The notes under the pieces are model-generated. The model searched no databases, had not been told where the DNA came from, and saw nothing but the letters and a program-made list of their open reading frames with translations. From Octadecabacter algicola (lineage in GTDB: Bacteria > Pseudomonadota > Alphaproteobacteria > Rhodobacterales > Rhodobacteraceae), in NCBI RefSeq assembly GCF_021532625.1, contig NZ_JAKGAR010000002.1:558001-622000 (forward strand): DNA of 64,000 nucleotides. The letters are read 5' to 3'. Made by a program: the position numbers and the translations under genes. Below, piece by piece: positions 27,130 to 36,590 of the stretch; positions within the stretch are counted from its first letter, which is position 1, and each line of letters begins with the position of its first letter.

Positions 27130-27371
27130 GTCGGGTCCCTTTCTGGGCGAAGCCGGTATGACCCTTCGGGTAAATCTAGCGCCATAGACAAGTCACGCAA
27201 TTGGGACATCGACAGTTGAACCGTGACTGGCATGTCTGTGCGGGTGTCGATTTGTGTGACCGTCACGCAATCTTCAAATCCGGAAATGACAACGTCTTCA
27301 CCCAAAGGGGCGCTGCCTTCGTCCACCAGTGTCACCACTGTCGCGTCAAATTCGTGTTCGATTGTAAACAT
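27126..27371 (-). CDS. Small protein coupled to the HDAC-like gene
   Basis: An 81-residue soluble protein I do not recognise, rich in Asp, Thr and Val and probably mostly beta. The frame extends upstream to 27518, but the ATG at 27371 is preceded by GGGGG and gives a compact product (MFTIEHEFDATVVTLVDEG onward). Its stop overlaps the start of the deacetylase-like gene by four bases, so the two are translated together. It may be a partner or regulator of that enzyme. Confidence 0.7.
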   Translation of the reverse strand: MFTIEHEFDATVVTLVDEGSAPLGEDVVISGFEDCVTVTQIDTRTDMPVTVQLSMSQLRDLSMALDLPEGSYRLRPERDPT

Positions 27372-27541
27372 TTGGCCCCCTTGGTTCAGTTTATCCTGCC
27401 TTTCGCACTGTCGTTTCGTCAAGGGACCGCTAAGTAGCGAAATAGTGCGCACAATCGCGTTAGTGGGATGGCCCCTAGGCCGTTCCCTGCTAGATTGGGT
27501 GAAAGACCACGCTGACAAGGCGTCGGTGAGGCAAGGAATAC

Positions 27542-28294
27542 ATGATGCAAATCTTAAAATTTCGCGTTCTGACGGGGCTGGCCGTAGTTATGTTGGCGCT
27601 TGCGGGCTGTGATGCAACGGTTGTGCAGCCGAGCGACAAAATCGCCACGCCCTCGCAAGCCTCGACCCCCGTGGCAGGCCCGGCGGTACAAATACCAAGG
27701 GAACAGCGGGCAATGGCGCGTTCATTCGTAAGCGTTGTTAACCAACTTGAGCCCGTCGCCGAACGAGAATGCCGTCGTCGGACCAATAACATGAATTGTG
27801 ATTTCCTGATTGTGGTCGATGATCGCGCGGACCAACCCGCAAATGCGTTTCAAACCGTTGACGACAATGGCCGCCCGATCATTGCATTCACAATTGCTTT
27901 GATCGCGGATGCACAAAATGAAGATGAGATTGCTTTTGTTATGGCCCATGAAGCCGCCCATCACATCGAAAACCATCTTGAGCGACAGCATCGCAATGCA
28001 ACTTTGGGTGCTGCGGTATTCGGTCAATTGGCCGATGTAACTGGCGGCGGCGCGGAATCAGTGCGTTCAGCGCAGGAATTGGGTGCTGCCCTTGGTGCAC
28101 GCAGCTATTCCAAGGACTTTGAGTTAGAGGCAGATCGGCTCGGCACGATCATCACCGCGCAAGCAGGTTATGACCCTGTGCGCGGCGCGGAGTTCTTTTT
28201 CCGTGTGCCTGATCCTGGCGATCAATTCCTGGGTACCCATCCCCCCAATGCGGAACGGGTTCAGATGGTCCTGCAGACCGCTTCGAACCTTTAG
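27542..28294 (+). CDS. M48 family metalloprotease lipoprotein
   Basis: A 250-residue zinc protease. A lipoprotein signal ends in LALAGC (Cys23), so it should be anchored in the membrane facing the periplasm. The zinc motif HEAAHH (His136, Glu137, His140) and the downstream third ligand in KDFELEADRLG are intact. The short catalytic domain without extra repeats resembles LoiP/YcaL-type M48 peptidases involved in outer-membrane protein quality control. Two ATGs (27542, 27545) are possible. Confidence 0.92.
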   Translation: MMQILKFRVLTGLAVVMLALAGCDATVVQPSDKIATPSQASTPVAGPAVQIPREQRAMARSFVSVVNQLEPVAERECRRRTNNMNCDFLIVVDDRADQPANAFQTVDDNGRPIIAFTIALIADAQNEDEIAFVMAHEAAHHIENHLERQHRNATLGAAVFGQLADVTGGGAESVRSAQELGAALGARSYSKDFELEADRLGTIITAQAGYDPVRGAEFFFRVPDPGDQFLGTHPPNAERVQMVLQTASNL

Positions 28295-28581
28295 GCCAAC
28301 TGGCCGTCCAACGTTTTTGAATATCGGTGCCGTCTGATGATCGCTGTGATCGACATAACGATCCAGAAAGCTTGAATAAGAGCCGACGCCAAGTTGAAGG
28401 AATATGTCAGCCCAATCAGGACGAAAATGGCCGCAAACATATTGATCACAAAGTAGACCTTTGAACTAGATGTGACGCGGTGAAACGTCAAAAGGGCGTA
28501 GTTAATTACGTAGAGGGCAAAACCAACGACGCCGACAATATCGAAAAGAACGGGCGGGATTGTGAGATTGACTGGGGGCAT
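28291..28581 (-). CDS. CBU_0592-like small membrane protein
   Basis: A 96-residue protein with three hydrophobic helices (about 10-30, 40-58, 64-82) ending in a basic tail. It resembles the CBU_0592 family of small integral membrane proteins, whose function is unknown. Monocistronic; its stop shares the four-base stop tetramer with the M48 gene. Confidence 0.75.
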   Translation of the reverse strand: MPPVNLTIPPVLFDIVGVVGFALYVINYALLTFHRVTSSSKVYFVINMFAAIFVLIGLTYSFNLASALIQAFWIVMSITAIIRRHRYSKTLDGQLA

Positions 28582-28759
28582 TAAATTGATCCTGAAATTA
28601 GGTGACGGCTGATGAAATCAGGCGGAAATTGCCTGTCAGACCGTCGGTTTTGAAAAAGTTGAGTGGTATGATCGTTTGAATAAGATCACCCTAGATCACA
28701 GCGTTCGAGCCGTCAGGTCAGAGTTTCCTTACTCACAAAATCCCGCCCCATCGGGCTAA

Positions 28760-29410
28760 TCAAACGCTGGTGACGCCTAGCGTTATGGCCGCAAAGAAAC
28801 AGATAGAAGCTGCCAGCACGAACCCGTGCCAAACCGCGTTCTGAAACCGCCATTCATCAAAGCTGAACAACACGGCGCCAATGGAATAGACCAATCCGCC
28901 GATCACGATCAGCACAAGTGTGATTGTCGGCACAACGGCGACTAGAGAGGTCAGGAGGGCGACGCTCATCCAGCCGAGCCCAAGATAAAGCCCTGCACCA
29001 AACCGCCCAGGCCGCGCCCAAAAGAACAGTTTTGCAACGGCGCCCAATATCGCCAACCCCCAGACGATCGCCAGCACGCCGTACGCAAACGCAGATCCAA
29101 TCATCACCACCAAAGGCGTGTAGGTGCCTGCAATTTTGACGTATATTGCCGCGTGATCGATGCGGCGCAAGGTGTGGCGTGGGGCTTCCCATGGGGTGAA
29201 GTGATAGCAGGCTGAGGCAATGAACGACGCGATAAGAGCCGCGCCATATATCGATAGGCTGGCGATGGTGTTGCCATCCGTTTGGCCAACCGCCCAAATG
29301 ACCAACGCAACCGTTCCGGCAATTGCAAAACCGACGCCTGCGATATGCATAGCCGCATCGGCAATCCGCTCGCCTTTGGTGAAGTCAGGATATGGGTCCT
29401 CGTGGCTCAT
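28760..29410 (-). CDS. Hemolysin III / PAQR family membrane protein
   Basis: A 216-residue seven-helix protein of the TrhA/YqfA/hemolysin III group, related to adiponectin receptors. Bacterial members are linked to membrane energetics and fluidity rather than true haemolysis. The family motifs are the early His-containing segment (ADAAMHIAGVGFAI), ASACYHFTPWEAPRHTLRRIDHAAIY with conserved Ser, His and Asp residues, and the late FQNAVWHGFVL. These His/Asp residues suggest a metal-dependent hydrolase site. Confidence 0.93.
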   Translation of the reverse strand: MSHEDPYPDFTKGERIADAAMHIAGVGFAIAGTVALVIWAVGQTDGNTIASLSIYGAALIASFIASACYHFTPWEAPRHTLRRIDHAAIYVKIAGTYTPLVVMIGSAFAYGVLAIVWGLAILGAVAKLFFWARPGRFGAGLYLGLGWMSVALLTSLVAVVPTITLVLIVIGGLVYSIGAVLFSFDEWRFQNAVWHGFVLAASICFFAAITLGVTSV

Positions 29411-29534
29411 GACCTGATGATAGGACAGAAACGTTACAGAAAAATGATGCCGTCACGTCAGTATGTCTTTAGGGGCAGGGTCCATCGGCATAGTTACAAT
29501 TGTCTTTGCCTCAGCGCTGCGCCACGGTGGCCCT

Positions 29535-29888
29535 ATGCAAGTGCTTGAAGGAATATTTACCGACCGCGGGTCGAAATATGCGGTGTCCGGTGGGCCATGC
29601 GCCTCATCCGCCGAAGCCAAGGCCTTTATCAAAGCTCTGTGTAAGCGCAAGAAATTCGCCAAGGCCACGCACAATACATGGGCCGTGATCTTGCCCGACG
29701 GCACCCCGTTAAAGAACGACGACGGAGAGTCCGGCGCAGGAATGGTAATCTTGCGGATGCTCGAACGAGAAGGCCGCGTGGGTGAGATCGTTGTCGTCAC
29801 CCGCTGGTTTGGTGGCGTGCATCTGGGCGGGGATCGGTTTCGCCGAGTGCAGGATGCGGTGCGGGTTTGGTTTGATCAGGCTGACTGA
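29535..29888 (+). CDS. YigZ/IMPACT-domain protein
   Basis: A 117-residue protein consisting only of the YigZ/IMPACT N-terminal domain (UPF0029). Diagnostic segments are RGSKYAVSGGPCASSAEAKAFI, ATHNTWAVI, DDGESGAGM and VVVVTRWFGGVHLGGDRF. Longer members such as E. coli YigZ have a second domain that is absent here. The frame reaches back to 29463; the ATG at 29535 matches the family start. Function is poorly defined. Confidence 0.85.
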   Translation: MQVLEGIFTDRGSKYAVSGGPCASSAEAKAFIKALCKRKKFAKATHNTWAVILPDGTPLKNDDGESGAGMVILRMLEREGRVGEIVVVTRWFGGVHLGGDRFRRVQDAVRVWFDQAD

Positions 29889-30011
29889 CTGAAACCACTT
29901 GGTGTAGGTGAGGTTTGTGTTCCCCAACGTCATGGCGTTCTGCCGCATGTTTGACGCGTCCGATCGGGTTTTCCCCTAATTCGGCGCGACGTTCGTGGGT
30001 AGGTTAGGGGT

Positions 30012-30194
30012 ATGAAAAATATGTCAAACACCTCAATGCCGACCGGCCCTGTTCACTTTCGTGGAGAAGGCAACGCTGACGCCGCTTGCACAACGCAAAA
30101 GCAGGCCTTCGTTGCGGATAACCCGGTTGTGAATGAAAGGCTCAATCGGTTCTTGGCGTTGATGGACGCCGAGCTGCCGCAGCCCAAAGGGTAA
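30012..30194 (+). CDS. Small hypothetical protein
   Basis: A 60-residue frame of moderate credibility. The C-terminal half (NPVVNERLNRFLALMDAELP) has the composition of a real amphipathic helix, and AGGGG lies immediately upstream. With the second ATG (30021) the spacing of that site would be better. No family recognised. The gap to the next gene (about 136 bases) shows no clear terminator. Confidence 0.5.
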   Translation: MKNMSNTSMPTGPVHFRGEGNADAACTTQKQAFVADNPVVNERLNRFLALMDAELPQPKG

Positions 30195-30330
30195 CGGCGT
30201 CAAGTCGAGCCTTCTGGTCGTCGCGAAAAGCTGTTGCTATTGAGACGGCTTAGAGCTTGCTTTGGTGTCTTATGAACATTGACAGAGCTGCCTGATCAAG
30301 TCCAAGGCCTTCTGAACACTAAGAAACAAC

Positions 30331-31197
30331 TCAGTCATCTTTTCGACGACTAAAAAACTTCTTCACCCAGATGAACGGCAAGAGCAGGAGAAACCAAGCT
30401 TTCTTCAGGAATAGCGCGATTGCTGCAAAGATTCCTACCGATGTCCCCTTGCCATACTGGATGCCAGCAAGAGCCGCCAGAACACCAACAGAGCCGATAG
30501 CGGCGACTTTGTCTCCGCTAACAAAGGAAGCATAGGACTGGCTTTCAAAAGACTCATATTGACCAAGAACACCGACAATCATTTGTCTGATTTCTTCTTC
30601 GGTCACTTCGGCCAAATATGGAACCATCGAAACAGTCACATACCCGCGTCGGTCAAAAACACTGGCGTCAACGTTGATGGTGCGGTCGCCGTTCCAATCA
30701 AGCTCAATCGCATAGTATAAAATGTTCTTTTCTTGATCGAGTGTAGGATAAACGGACCAGCCGGTGAAGCTGATCGGTATTCCCAGCTGCTCACTTTGTG
30801 CGGCAATTCCCAGCCGTGTGCTCTCTTCGATTTCGCGGATTACAATTTCGCGCTCCTCGGAGCTCCAGTCATCGTACTCTACGTAGCCCGATGAATCAGG
30901 AAATTCGATCATGACACTACCAAGATCGCCCTCGGCGTATTCTATGTAGACGTCCACATGTGAACAATCATCCCAACCCCATTCCTCTCGCGAAATTGCA
31001 CATAATTCGGCTTTGCTAAAAGAGTAGGCCTCTTGGCCATTCGGAATGAACTTTCCGCGTGACACGTTCAGGGGTTCGACAAAAGGGATCGGGTTATATT
31101 CCTGCGCTGAGACAATAGCGGGAACGCTTGAAAAGGAAACGAAGGAGACGACGAGAAAAATGATCTGTTCTCGTAGGAATTTTTTGATGAACGGCAC
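30331..31197 (-). CDS. DUF2167-like membrane protein
   Basis: A 288-residue envelope protein. It has an N-terminal signal/anchor (residues 9-31) and an acidic extracytoplasmic domain of about 190 residues. The C-terminal hairpin runs from SGDKVAAIGSVGVLAALAG to the FFLLLLPF-like helix and ends in a basic KKFFSRRK tail. This layout is that of DUF2167, whose function is unknown. The start is a GTG at 31197 with AAGAGAG six bases before. It is visibly AT-richer than its neighbours and its upstream region carries three TTAATT motifs, so it may have been acquired. Confidence 0.75.
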   Translation of the reverse strand: MPFIKKFLREQIIFLVVSFVSFSSVPAIVSAQEYNPIPFVEPLNVSRGKFIPNGQEAYSFSKAELCAISREEWGWDDCSHVDVYIEYAEGDLGSVMIEFPDSSGYVEYDDWSSEEREIVIREIEESTRLGIAAQSEQLGIPISFTGWSVYPTLDQEKNILYYAIELDWNGDRTINVDASVFDRRGYVTVSMVPYLAEVTEEEIRQMIVGVLGQYESFESQSYASFVSGDKVAAIGSVGVLAALAGIQYGKGTSVGIFAAIALFLKKAWFLLLLPFIWVKKFFSRRKDD

Positions 31198-31265
31198 GTA
31201 AACTCTCTTAATTAAAATCCTTAATTGAGTTCAGAATACATCTATTAATTGTGCGGGCAATTTGT

Positions 31266-31286
31266 TTTCGCGCCTCTCGCGCGAAA
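31266..31286. repeat. Short perfect hairpin between DUF2167 gene and rimO
   Basis: Eight-base arms TTTCGCGC and GCGCGAAA around CTCTC. It lies 50 bases beyond the rimO stop, so on the minus strand it is the most likely 3' end structure of rimO, although no good T run follows. Confidence 0.5.
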
Positions 31287-31335
31287 CCTGAGCCTAAAGC
31301 ATGCACCGACCGAAAAGTATAAGGCAAATGGGCGC

Positions 31336-32715
31336 TCATTTGGCCAAACATCCCCACAGATCATACTCGCCAGCCTCATCGACCTCAACACTCACGATCT
31401 CCCCAACTTTCAACCCGTCCGTTCCCTCGTCGATAAACAAGTTCCCGTCGATCTCTGGGGCGTCGGATTTGGTGCGGCAGGTGGCGATGCCGTCCTCATC
31501 AATATCGTCAATGATCACGTCCATGACTTGGCCGACCTTTGCAGCCAATTTTGCCTCGGAGATGGCCTGTGCCTTTTCCATGAAGCGGTCCCAACGGTCC
31601 TGCTTTACTTCAGCGGGCACGTGGTCGGGCAGCGCATTGCTACGGGCGCCATCTACGTTTTCGTACTGAAAACACCCCACGCGATCCAGTTGCGCTTCGT
31701 CCATCCAATCGAGCAGGGTTTGGAATTCTTCCTCTGTTTCGCCCGGGTAGCCGACGATAAAGGTTGAGCGCAGGGTGATGTCTGGGCATCCCGCTCGCCA
31801 TTCGTTGATGCGGTCCAGAGTGCGTTCGGCGTGGGCAGGGCGGGCCATGCGGCGCAGGGTTTCGGGATGGGCGTGTTGGAACGGGATATCCAGATACGGC
31901 AGGATCAGACCGTCTGACATCAGCGGGATAAGTTCGCGCACATTCGGGTAGGGATAGACGTAGTGCAGACGCACCCATGCCCCCAAGGCACCCAGATCGC
32001 GGGCCAGTGTGGTGATGGGTTGTTCTGTCAGGCCACGGCGCTGATCGGACGGCCAGTCGGTGCCGTAGGCAGATGTATCCTGCGAAATCACCAAGAGTTC
32101 CTTCACCCCATTTTCGACCAGCTTTTCCGCCTCACGCAAAACGGCTTTGGCAGGGCGTGACGTCAGGCGGCCGCGCATGTCGGGGATGATGCAGAACTTA
32201 CACTTGTGGTTACAGCCCTCGGAAATCTTCAGGTAGCTGTAATGGCGTGGGGTTAGGGATACACCGCTAGCAGGCAGCAGGTCGATAAACGGATCAGGGC
32301 TCGGCGGCACATTTGCGTGCACTGCATCCAGCACCTGTTCGTATTGGTGCGGCCCCGTCACGGCGAGGATCTGTGGATGATGTTCGCGGATATAATCAGG
32401 CTCGGCCCCCAGACAGCCCGTGACGATGACCTTGCCGTTTTCTTGCAGGGCCTCGCCAATCGCATCAAGGCTTTCGGCCTTGGCGCTATCAAGGAACCCA
32501 CAGGTGTTTACGATTACCGCTTCGGCACCCGTGTAATCGGGGCTGATCGCATACCCCTCGGCCCGCAAGCGCGTCAGAATGCGTTCGCTGTCCACCAAGG
32601 CCTTGGGGCACCCGAGCGAAACCATACCGATGGTCGGCTGGCCGCTACGTGTGGGTTCTTGGATTTTGACCTTTGGGGCCAAGTCGGGGCGGAGATTGGG
32701 TGGGTTCTGAGACAT
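31336..32715 (-). CDS. rimO: Ribosomal protein S12 methylthiotransferase
   Basis: RimO is a radical-SAM enzyme that adds a methylthio group to an Asp of ribosomal protein S12. The 459 residues include an N-terminal UPF0004 domain with three cluster Cys ([22 protein letters not shown] and the TGCLG Cys), then the radical-SAM motif [11 protein letters not shown], then a C-terminal TRAM domain (last 70 residues). The frame runs to 32772, but the ATG at 32715 gives the normal N-terminus. Confidence 0.96.
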   Translation of the reverse strand: MSQNPPNLRPDLAPKVKIQEPTRSGQPTIGMVSLGCPKALVDSERILTRLRAEGYAISPDYTGAEAVIVNTCGFLDSAKAESLDAIGEALQENGKVIVTGCLGAEPDYIREHHPQILAVTGPHQYEQVLDAVHANVPPSPDPFIDLLPASGVSLTPRHYSYLKISEGCNHKCKFCIIPDMRGRLTSRPAKAVLREAEKLVENGVKELLVISQDTSAYGTDWPSDQRRGLTEQPITTLARDLGALGAWVRLHYVYPYPNVRELIPLMSDGLILPYLDIPFQHAHPETLRRMARPAHAERTLDRINEWRAGCPDITLRSTFIVGYPGETEEEFQTLLDWMDEAQLDRVGCFQYENVDGARSNALPDHVPAEVKQDRWDRFMEKAQAISEAKLAAKVGQVMDVIIDDIDEDGIATCRTKSDAPEIDGNLFIDEGTDGLKVGEIVSVEVDEAGEYDLWGCLAK

Positions 32716-32886
32716 GAGTGGCGTGTAGCGGGATTCTGCGGCGGCGGGAAGTGGGACAGCACGGTGAACCACAATGAGGTTTAGCGTGGAATTGGCTTTC
32801 GGGATTGGCTAGACGCAGGCTATATTCGCGCAGGCGACGGAAATAGATAACAACACTGGCGCGCTAGCGTTGAGAGGTGAGCATAA

Positions 32887-33588
32887 GTGATCATTGGGCA
32901 TATCGGGGCACGTAAAGGCAGCAAGGGCGTGCCGAATAAGAATTTTCGCGACATGTGCGGCAAGCCACTGATTGACTGGTCGCTGGATCAGCTCCTTGAG
33001 AGCAGCCGCATTGATGCGGTGGTCGTGAGCACAGACAGCCAAGATATCTATGATCATGCGGTCGCCAAGGGTGCGCTTGCTATCGGGTTGCGGCCTGCTC
33101 ATTTGGCCACGGATGACGCGCCCAAGTGGGGTGTGTGGCAGCATGCGTTAGAGGCCTCTGAGGCTCTGGCGGGCAAAGCCACAGCCTTTGTTGATCTGGA
33201 CTGCACTTCGCCGCTGCGTTTGATGGAAGACATCGATGGCGCGGTTGATTTGTTTCAAGCGGAAACGCCGGACATGGTGATGTCGTGCTGTCATGCCAAC
33301 AAGAATCCGTATTTCAACATGGTCGAGCTGAATGAAGAAGGGTCTTTGCGTGTTTCAAAGCCTCTTCCAGGGGGTGTTTGGGCACGGCAAAACGCACCTG
33401 TGGTCTATGAACATGCGGCGTCCACTTATGTGCTTGCGCCGGAGTATTTGCGCAAAGCGTCGACCATCTATGAGGGGCATGTGATCCCGTTTGTTATGCC
33501 AGCCGATCGCTGCATGGATGTGGATGACCCGTTGGATTGGAAGATTGTAGAATTTTTGATGAAGGATCGCTTGAATGAAACAGCTTGA
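32887..33588 (+). CDS. neuA: CMP-nonulosonate (sialic-acid-type) synthetase
   Basis: A 233-residue acylneuraminate cytidylyltransferase. It activates a nonulosonic acid with CTP. GARKGSKGVPNKNFR is the nucleotide-binding loop; FVDLDCTSPLR and the later VDDPLDWKIVE hold the metal-binding acids. The start is a GTG. Whether the sugar is N-acetylneuraminate, legionaminate or another is not visible here. The gene overlaps the SDR by 14 bases and opens the plus-strand half of the glycan cluster. Confidence 0.9.
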   Translation: MIIGHIGARKGSKGVPNKNFRDMCGKPLIDWSLDQLLESSRIDAVVVSTDSQDIYDHAVAKGALAIGLRPAHLATDDAPKWGVWQHALEASEALAGKATAFVDLDCTSPLRLMEDIDGAVDLFQAETPDMVMSCCHANKNPYFNMVELNEEGSLRVSKPLPGGVWARQNAPVVYEHAASTYVLAPEYLRKASTIYEGHVIPFVMPADRCMDVDDPLDWKIVEFLMKDRLNETA

Positions 33589-34363
33589 AAGACGGACCGT
33601 TTTTATCACTGGATCGGGCGGCGTGTTGGGCAGTACCTATGTGCGGCGTATGTTGGATCAGGGTGCAAAGGTCGTGGCAACGGATTTGCCAGGGCACCGT
33701 TTTGACGGGTTGAAAGACGCGCACGGCGATAATCCTGACTTTGCGATCTACCCGTTGAACGTGTCAGAGGAAGACGAGATCGTTGAGATTTTCAAGACCG
33801 TGCATGCGGATGGTTGGGAACCTGATGTGGTGCTTAACAACGCCGCAATCACAGGTGAGATGTTGATGGGCGCAGGTGGAACTTTCCCTGATTTCGCGGA
33901 TACGACTCTTGAGGACTGGGAAAAGACCATGAAGACCAACCTGACGGGGGCCTTCTTAGTCGCACGTCAGATGGATCGTGACATCGTCGGGAAACGTAAG
34001 GCGACGCTGATCAATGTGGCGTCTATGTATGCTTTGAATGGGGCGCACCATCCGATTTACGATGGCATGCCGTTCAAGAATTTCAGTGCCTATGGTGTGA
34101 CCAAAGCTGGTATTCACGGCCTGACAGTTTGGCTTGCTGGTTATTGGGCAAAGCGGGATGCGACGGTGAATACCATTGCGCCGGGGGCGGTGTTTAATGG
34201 CCATTCGGACGAATTCCAGAAGCGTGTGGGCGAACTGATTATGGCGGGCCGCATGTGTGAACCCGATGAAATCGCGGATGCGATGTTGTTCCTTGCGTCC
34301 AAGCAATCGGGATACATGACAGGCCAGATGATCAACGTCGACGGGGGCTTTAGCGCGTGGTGA
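33575..34363 (+). CDS. Short-chain dehydrogenase/reductase of the glycan cluster
   Basis: A 262-residue classical SDR. The cofactor motif is TGSGGVLGS near the N-terminus. The catalytic Ser is in INVASMYAL, with Tyr and Lys in SAYGVTKAG. MTGQMINVDGGFSAW is the usual C-terminal signature. It lies between the cytidylyltransferase and a Gfo/Idh oxidoreductase, overlapping both, like the ptmA-ptmB-ptmF neighbourhood of Campylobacter legionaminate genes. It probably modifies a sugar intermediate. Confidence 0.9.
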   Translation: MKQLERRTVFITGSGGVLGSTYVRRMLDQGAKVVATDLPGHRFDGLKDAHGDNPDFAIYPLNVSEEDEIVEIFKTVHADGWEPDVVLNNAAITGEMLMGAGGTFPDFADTTLEDWEKTMKTNLTGAFLVARQMDRDIVGKRKATLINVASMYALNGAHHPIYDGMPFKNFSAYGVTKAGIHGLTVWLAGYWAKRDATVNTIAPGAVFNGHSDEFQKRVGELIMAGRMCEPDEIADAMLFLASKQSGYMTGQMINVDGGFSAW

Positions 34364-35289
34364 TCCTTGTCATAGGGGCGGGGTCTATCGGGCGCCGCCA
34401 TGTGGCGAATTTACAAGCGCTGGGCGAGGATGCAGAGTTGATCCCGTGGCGGGAGTACGACCGCGCAACGCTGGAAAAACGCAGCGACGTAAAAGGCTTG
34501 GTGATCGCGACAGCGACGCAAGTGCGGCTTGAACTGGTGCAATTGTGCGCAGCAAAGAATTGGCCGTTCTACGTTGAAAAACCACTACATTGGACGTCCG
34601 AAGGGGTCGCAGAGATTTACAGCGTTGCTGGGGATTTGGCGCGTCGATCTATGTTGGGGTTCATGGCACGCTATCATCCCGTGGTACAGGCGCTGGCCGA
34701 ACAAGATCTGTCAGATGTCTACGGGTTTTCGTTTGAGATCGGCCATGATGTGCGCCAGTGGCGGCAGAACTGGTCTTTCCCCGAAAGCTATGCCGCCAAA
34801 GCGGATGGCGGGGGCGTTTTGCTGGACCTGTGTCACGAGCTTGACCTTGCTAAGGCGTTGTTCCCTGATCTGGCAGTGCAATCGGTGGCAAGCGTAGGCC
34901 ATGCGGAATTTGCGGGCGTCGATTTTGCCAGCCGTATCGCGTTGGCGGACAGCATTGGGCGCATGGGGACCGTGGCGATGGATTATCTGTCCCCTGTCAG
35001 TTTGCGCCGATCTGATCTGGCGGGAACCCGCGCCGCACGTAGTCTTGATATGCTGGCGGCCGTGATCACGACGGACAGCGGTGGTGGGCCGAAAACGCTG
35101 ACCTTTGAATATGATCGAAACGATATGTTCCAAGCGATCACGCGCGATTGGCTAGCGCTGATCGAAGACGAAAACGCAGCATTGTCGCCGCTCGCGCCGC
35201 GCCTTAGCGACATGCGTACATCGAGCGACTTGATTGCGGATGCGTGGGGACAGCGGGTGTTTACGGGCTCCGCTGAGATGGCGTTTTAA
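34360..35289 (+). CDS. Gfo/Idh/MocA family oxidoreductase
   Basis: A protein of about 309 residues with an N-terminal Rossmann motif (VIGAGSIGRRHVANL) and YVEKPLHW, the EKP motif that contacts cofactor and substrate. DLCHELDLAKALFPD later supplies the usual catalytic His. Family members oxidise or epimerise sugars with NAD(P). It is translated from a GTG that overlaps the SDR stop and ends the three-gene plus-strand unit. Together with the SDR it resembles the PtmA/PtmF pair. Confidence 0.88.
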   Translation: MILVIGAGSIGRRHVANLQALGEDAELIPWREYDRATLEKRSDVKGLVIATATQVRLELVQLCAAKNWPFYVEKPLHWTSEGVAEIYSVAGDLARRSMLGFMARYHPVVQALAEQDLSDVYGFSFEIGHDVRQWRQNWSFPESYAAKADGGGVLLDLCHELDLAKALFPDLAVQSVASVGHAEFAGVDFASRIALADSIGRMGTVAMDYLSPVSLRRSDLAGTRAARSLDMLAAVITTDSGGGPKTLTFEYDRNDMFQAITRDWLALIEDENAALSPLAPRLSDMRTSSDLIADAWGQRVFTGSAEMAF

Positions 35290-36590
35290 CCTCTTAATAG
35301 GCCCAACAGGTCTGCTACAATTTGCGTTAACCCATCTGTTGCAACTGATCTAACAGCATGCGCACGCTTGGCATATCCAGCCAAGTCGAAACTGTTCAAA
35401 ACGGAAATCATGTCTCCAACATCTTCGCCGATATCGCTGCCATACCTCCCGATCTCAACTGCCGCGTTTGCCTCATCTAGAATTGAAAAATCAGCGCGAA
35501 AATTCTCAACATAGGGGCCGTGCAACACTGGGCAATCGAGCGCCACGGCCTCCCATGGGTTGTGGCCATTTATGGGTTCAAATGTGCCTCCAATGAGCGT
35601 AACAAAACTGCTGCGATACCAAAGGCCTAATTCAGAAAAGGTATCTGCGATATAGACGTCGGTCGTCTCATCCGGCAACACGCCATGACTGCGATGACAA
35701 AACGACAGGTGAAAGTCGCGGCAGCCATTTTCGACCAAGGCAGCATCTTCAAGCCTGCGGGGGGCAATCACCAGAAGCCAATCCTTTCCTCCCTCTCGAC
35801 GAACATCGTACTGCACCTCTAAAACACGTTCGATGTCAGCTGGATGGGCAGACGCTGCGACCCAAACCGAGCGGCGCCCGACGGCTGCCTCAAACGCAGC
35901 GCGCGCGGCTGGATCGTCTACCAAAGCCGCACCCGCCGCCTTGAGGGATCCCGATACCTTAACAGGGGTGTCATCCGCCATTAGTGCAGCCATATGCGCC
36001 GCTGTTCCGGCGTCTTGCGCATGGCGCGTGTCGAGCAGGCGGAACAGGTCACCGTAAGCCGAACCGAACCTAGACTTGGCCTTGGCGCTGGCCTTGGTGA
36101 TGCGAGCGGCGACATAGGCTTGGGGAATACCGCGGCGGGCGCAGGTCACAGCCATACGCGGCCAGATTTCCTGATCTGACCAAATCGCGAGGTCGGGTTT
36201 CCAGTGATCCAAGAAATCATTCACGGGTTTCGGGAGGTCGAGCGGTAAATACTGGTGGCGCGTGTTGGCAGGCAGGTTTTTGGCAAAGACTTCGCCAGAA
36301 GACCGTGCCGAGGACGTCACAAGGAATTGCAGATCGGGGCGGGTTTCGGCCAGTTGATCAATCAACCCACGTAGGGCCATGACCTCACCAACGCCGACGC
36401 CGTGCATCCAGACCAATGGCCCGTCTGGGCGCGCCATCGTCGCCTCGCCGAGCTTTTCACTCCAACGAGCGGGATCTTCTTTGCCTTTTGCCAACCGCCG
36501 TTTCAAGAGCGGGCGCGCGAATGGCGCGAGGAGCCAACCCACCCCGAGAACGAGCCGGAGCATGGGTCCGATGCGTGGCTTAGAGGTCAT
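35286..36590 (-). CDS. KdtA/WaaA-like (GT30) glycosyltransferase in the nonulosonate cluster
   Basis: A protein of about 434 residues with the Kdo transferase fold. A membrane-anchoring N-terminal segment precedes a basic region and the WMHGVGVGEVMAL catalytic-Glu motif. SDQEIWPRMA and the C-terminal GGTFEPINGHNPWEA nucleotide site are GT30-like. The frame is open to 36821 over neuC, but the ATG at 36590 (or 36563) fits the family and gives an 11-base overlap with the neuC stop. A separate WaaA is present at 43.9 kb, so this copy may use a CMP-nonulosonate rather than CMP-Kdo; that is inference. Confidence 0.82.
   Translation of the reverse strand: MTSKPRIGPMLRLVLGVGWLLAPFARPLLKRRLAKGKEDPARWSEKLGEATMARPDGPLVWMHGVGVGEVMALRGLIDQLAETRPDLQFLVTSSARSSGEVFAKNLPANTRHQYLPLDLPKPVNDFLDHWKPDLAIWSDQEIWPRMAVTCARRGIPQAYVAARITKASAKAKSRFGSAYGDLFRLLDTRHAQDAGTAAHMAALMADDTPVKVSGSLKAAGAALVDDPAARAAFEAAVGRRSVWVAASAHPADIERVLEVQYDVRREGGKDWLLVIAPRRLEDAALVENGCRDFHLSFCHRSHGVLPDETTDVYIADTFSELGLWYRSSFVTLIGGTFEPINGHNPWEAVALDCPVLHGPYVENFRADFSILDEANAAVEIGRYGSDIGEDVGDMISVLNSFDLAGYAKRAHAVRSVATDGLTQIVADLLGLLRG

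Noticed and set aside
28677-28690. TTGAATAAGATCAC as an FNR box
   Set aside because: Two of the conserved positions differ and it is about 100 bases from the gene; too weak beside the two perfect sites at 63.3-63.8 kb.
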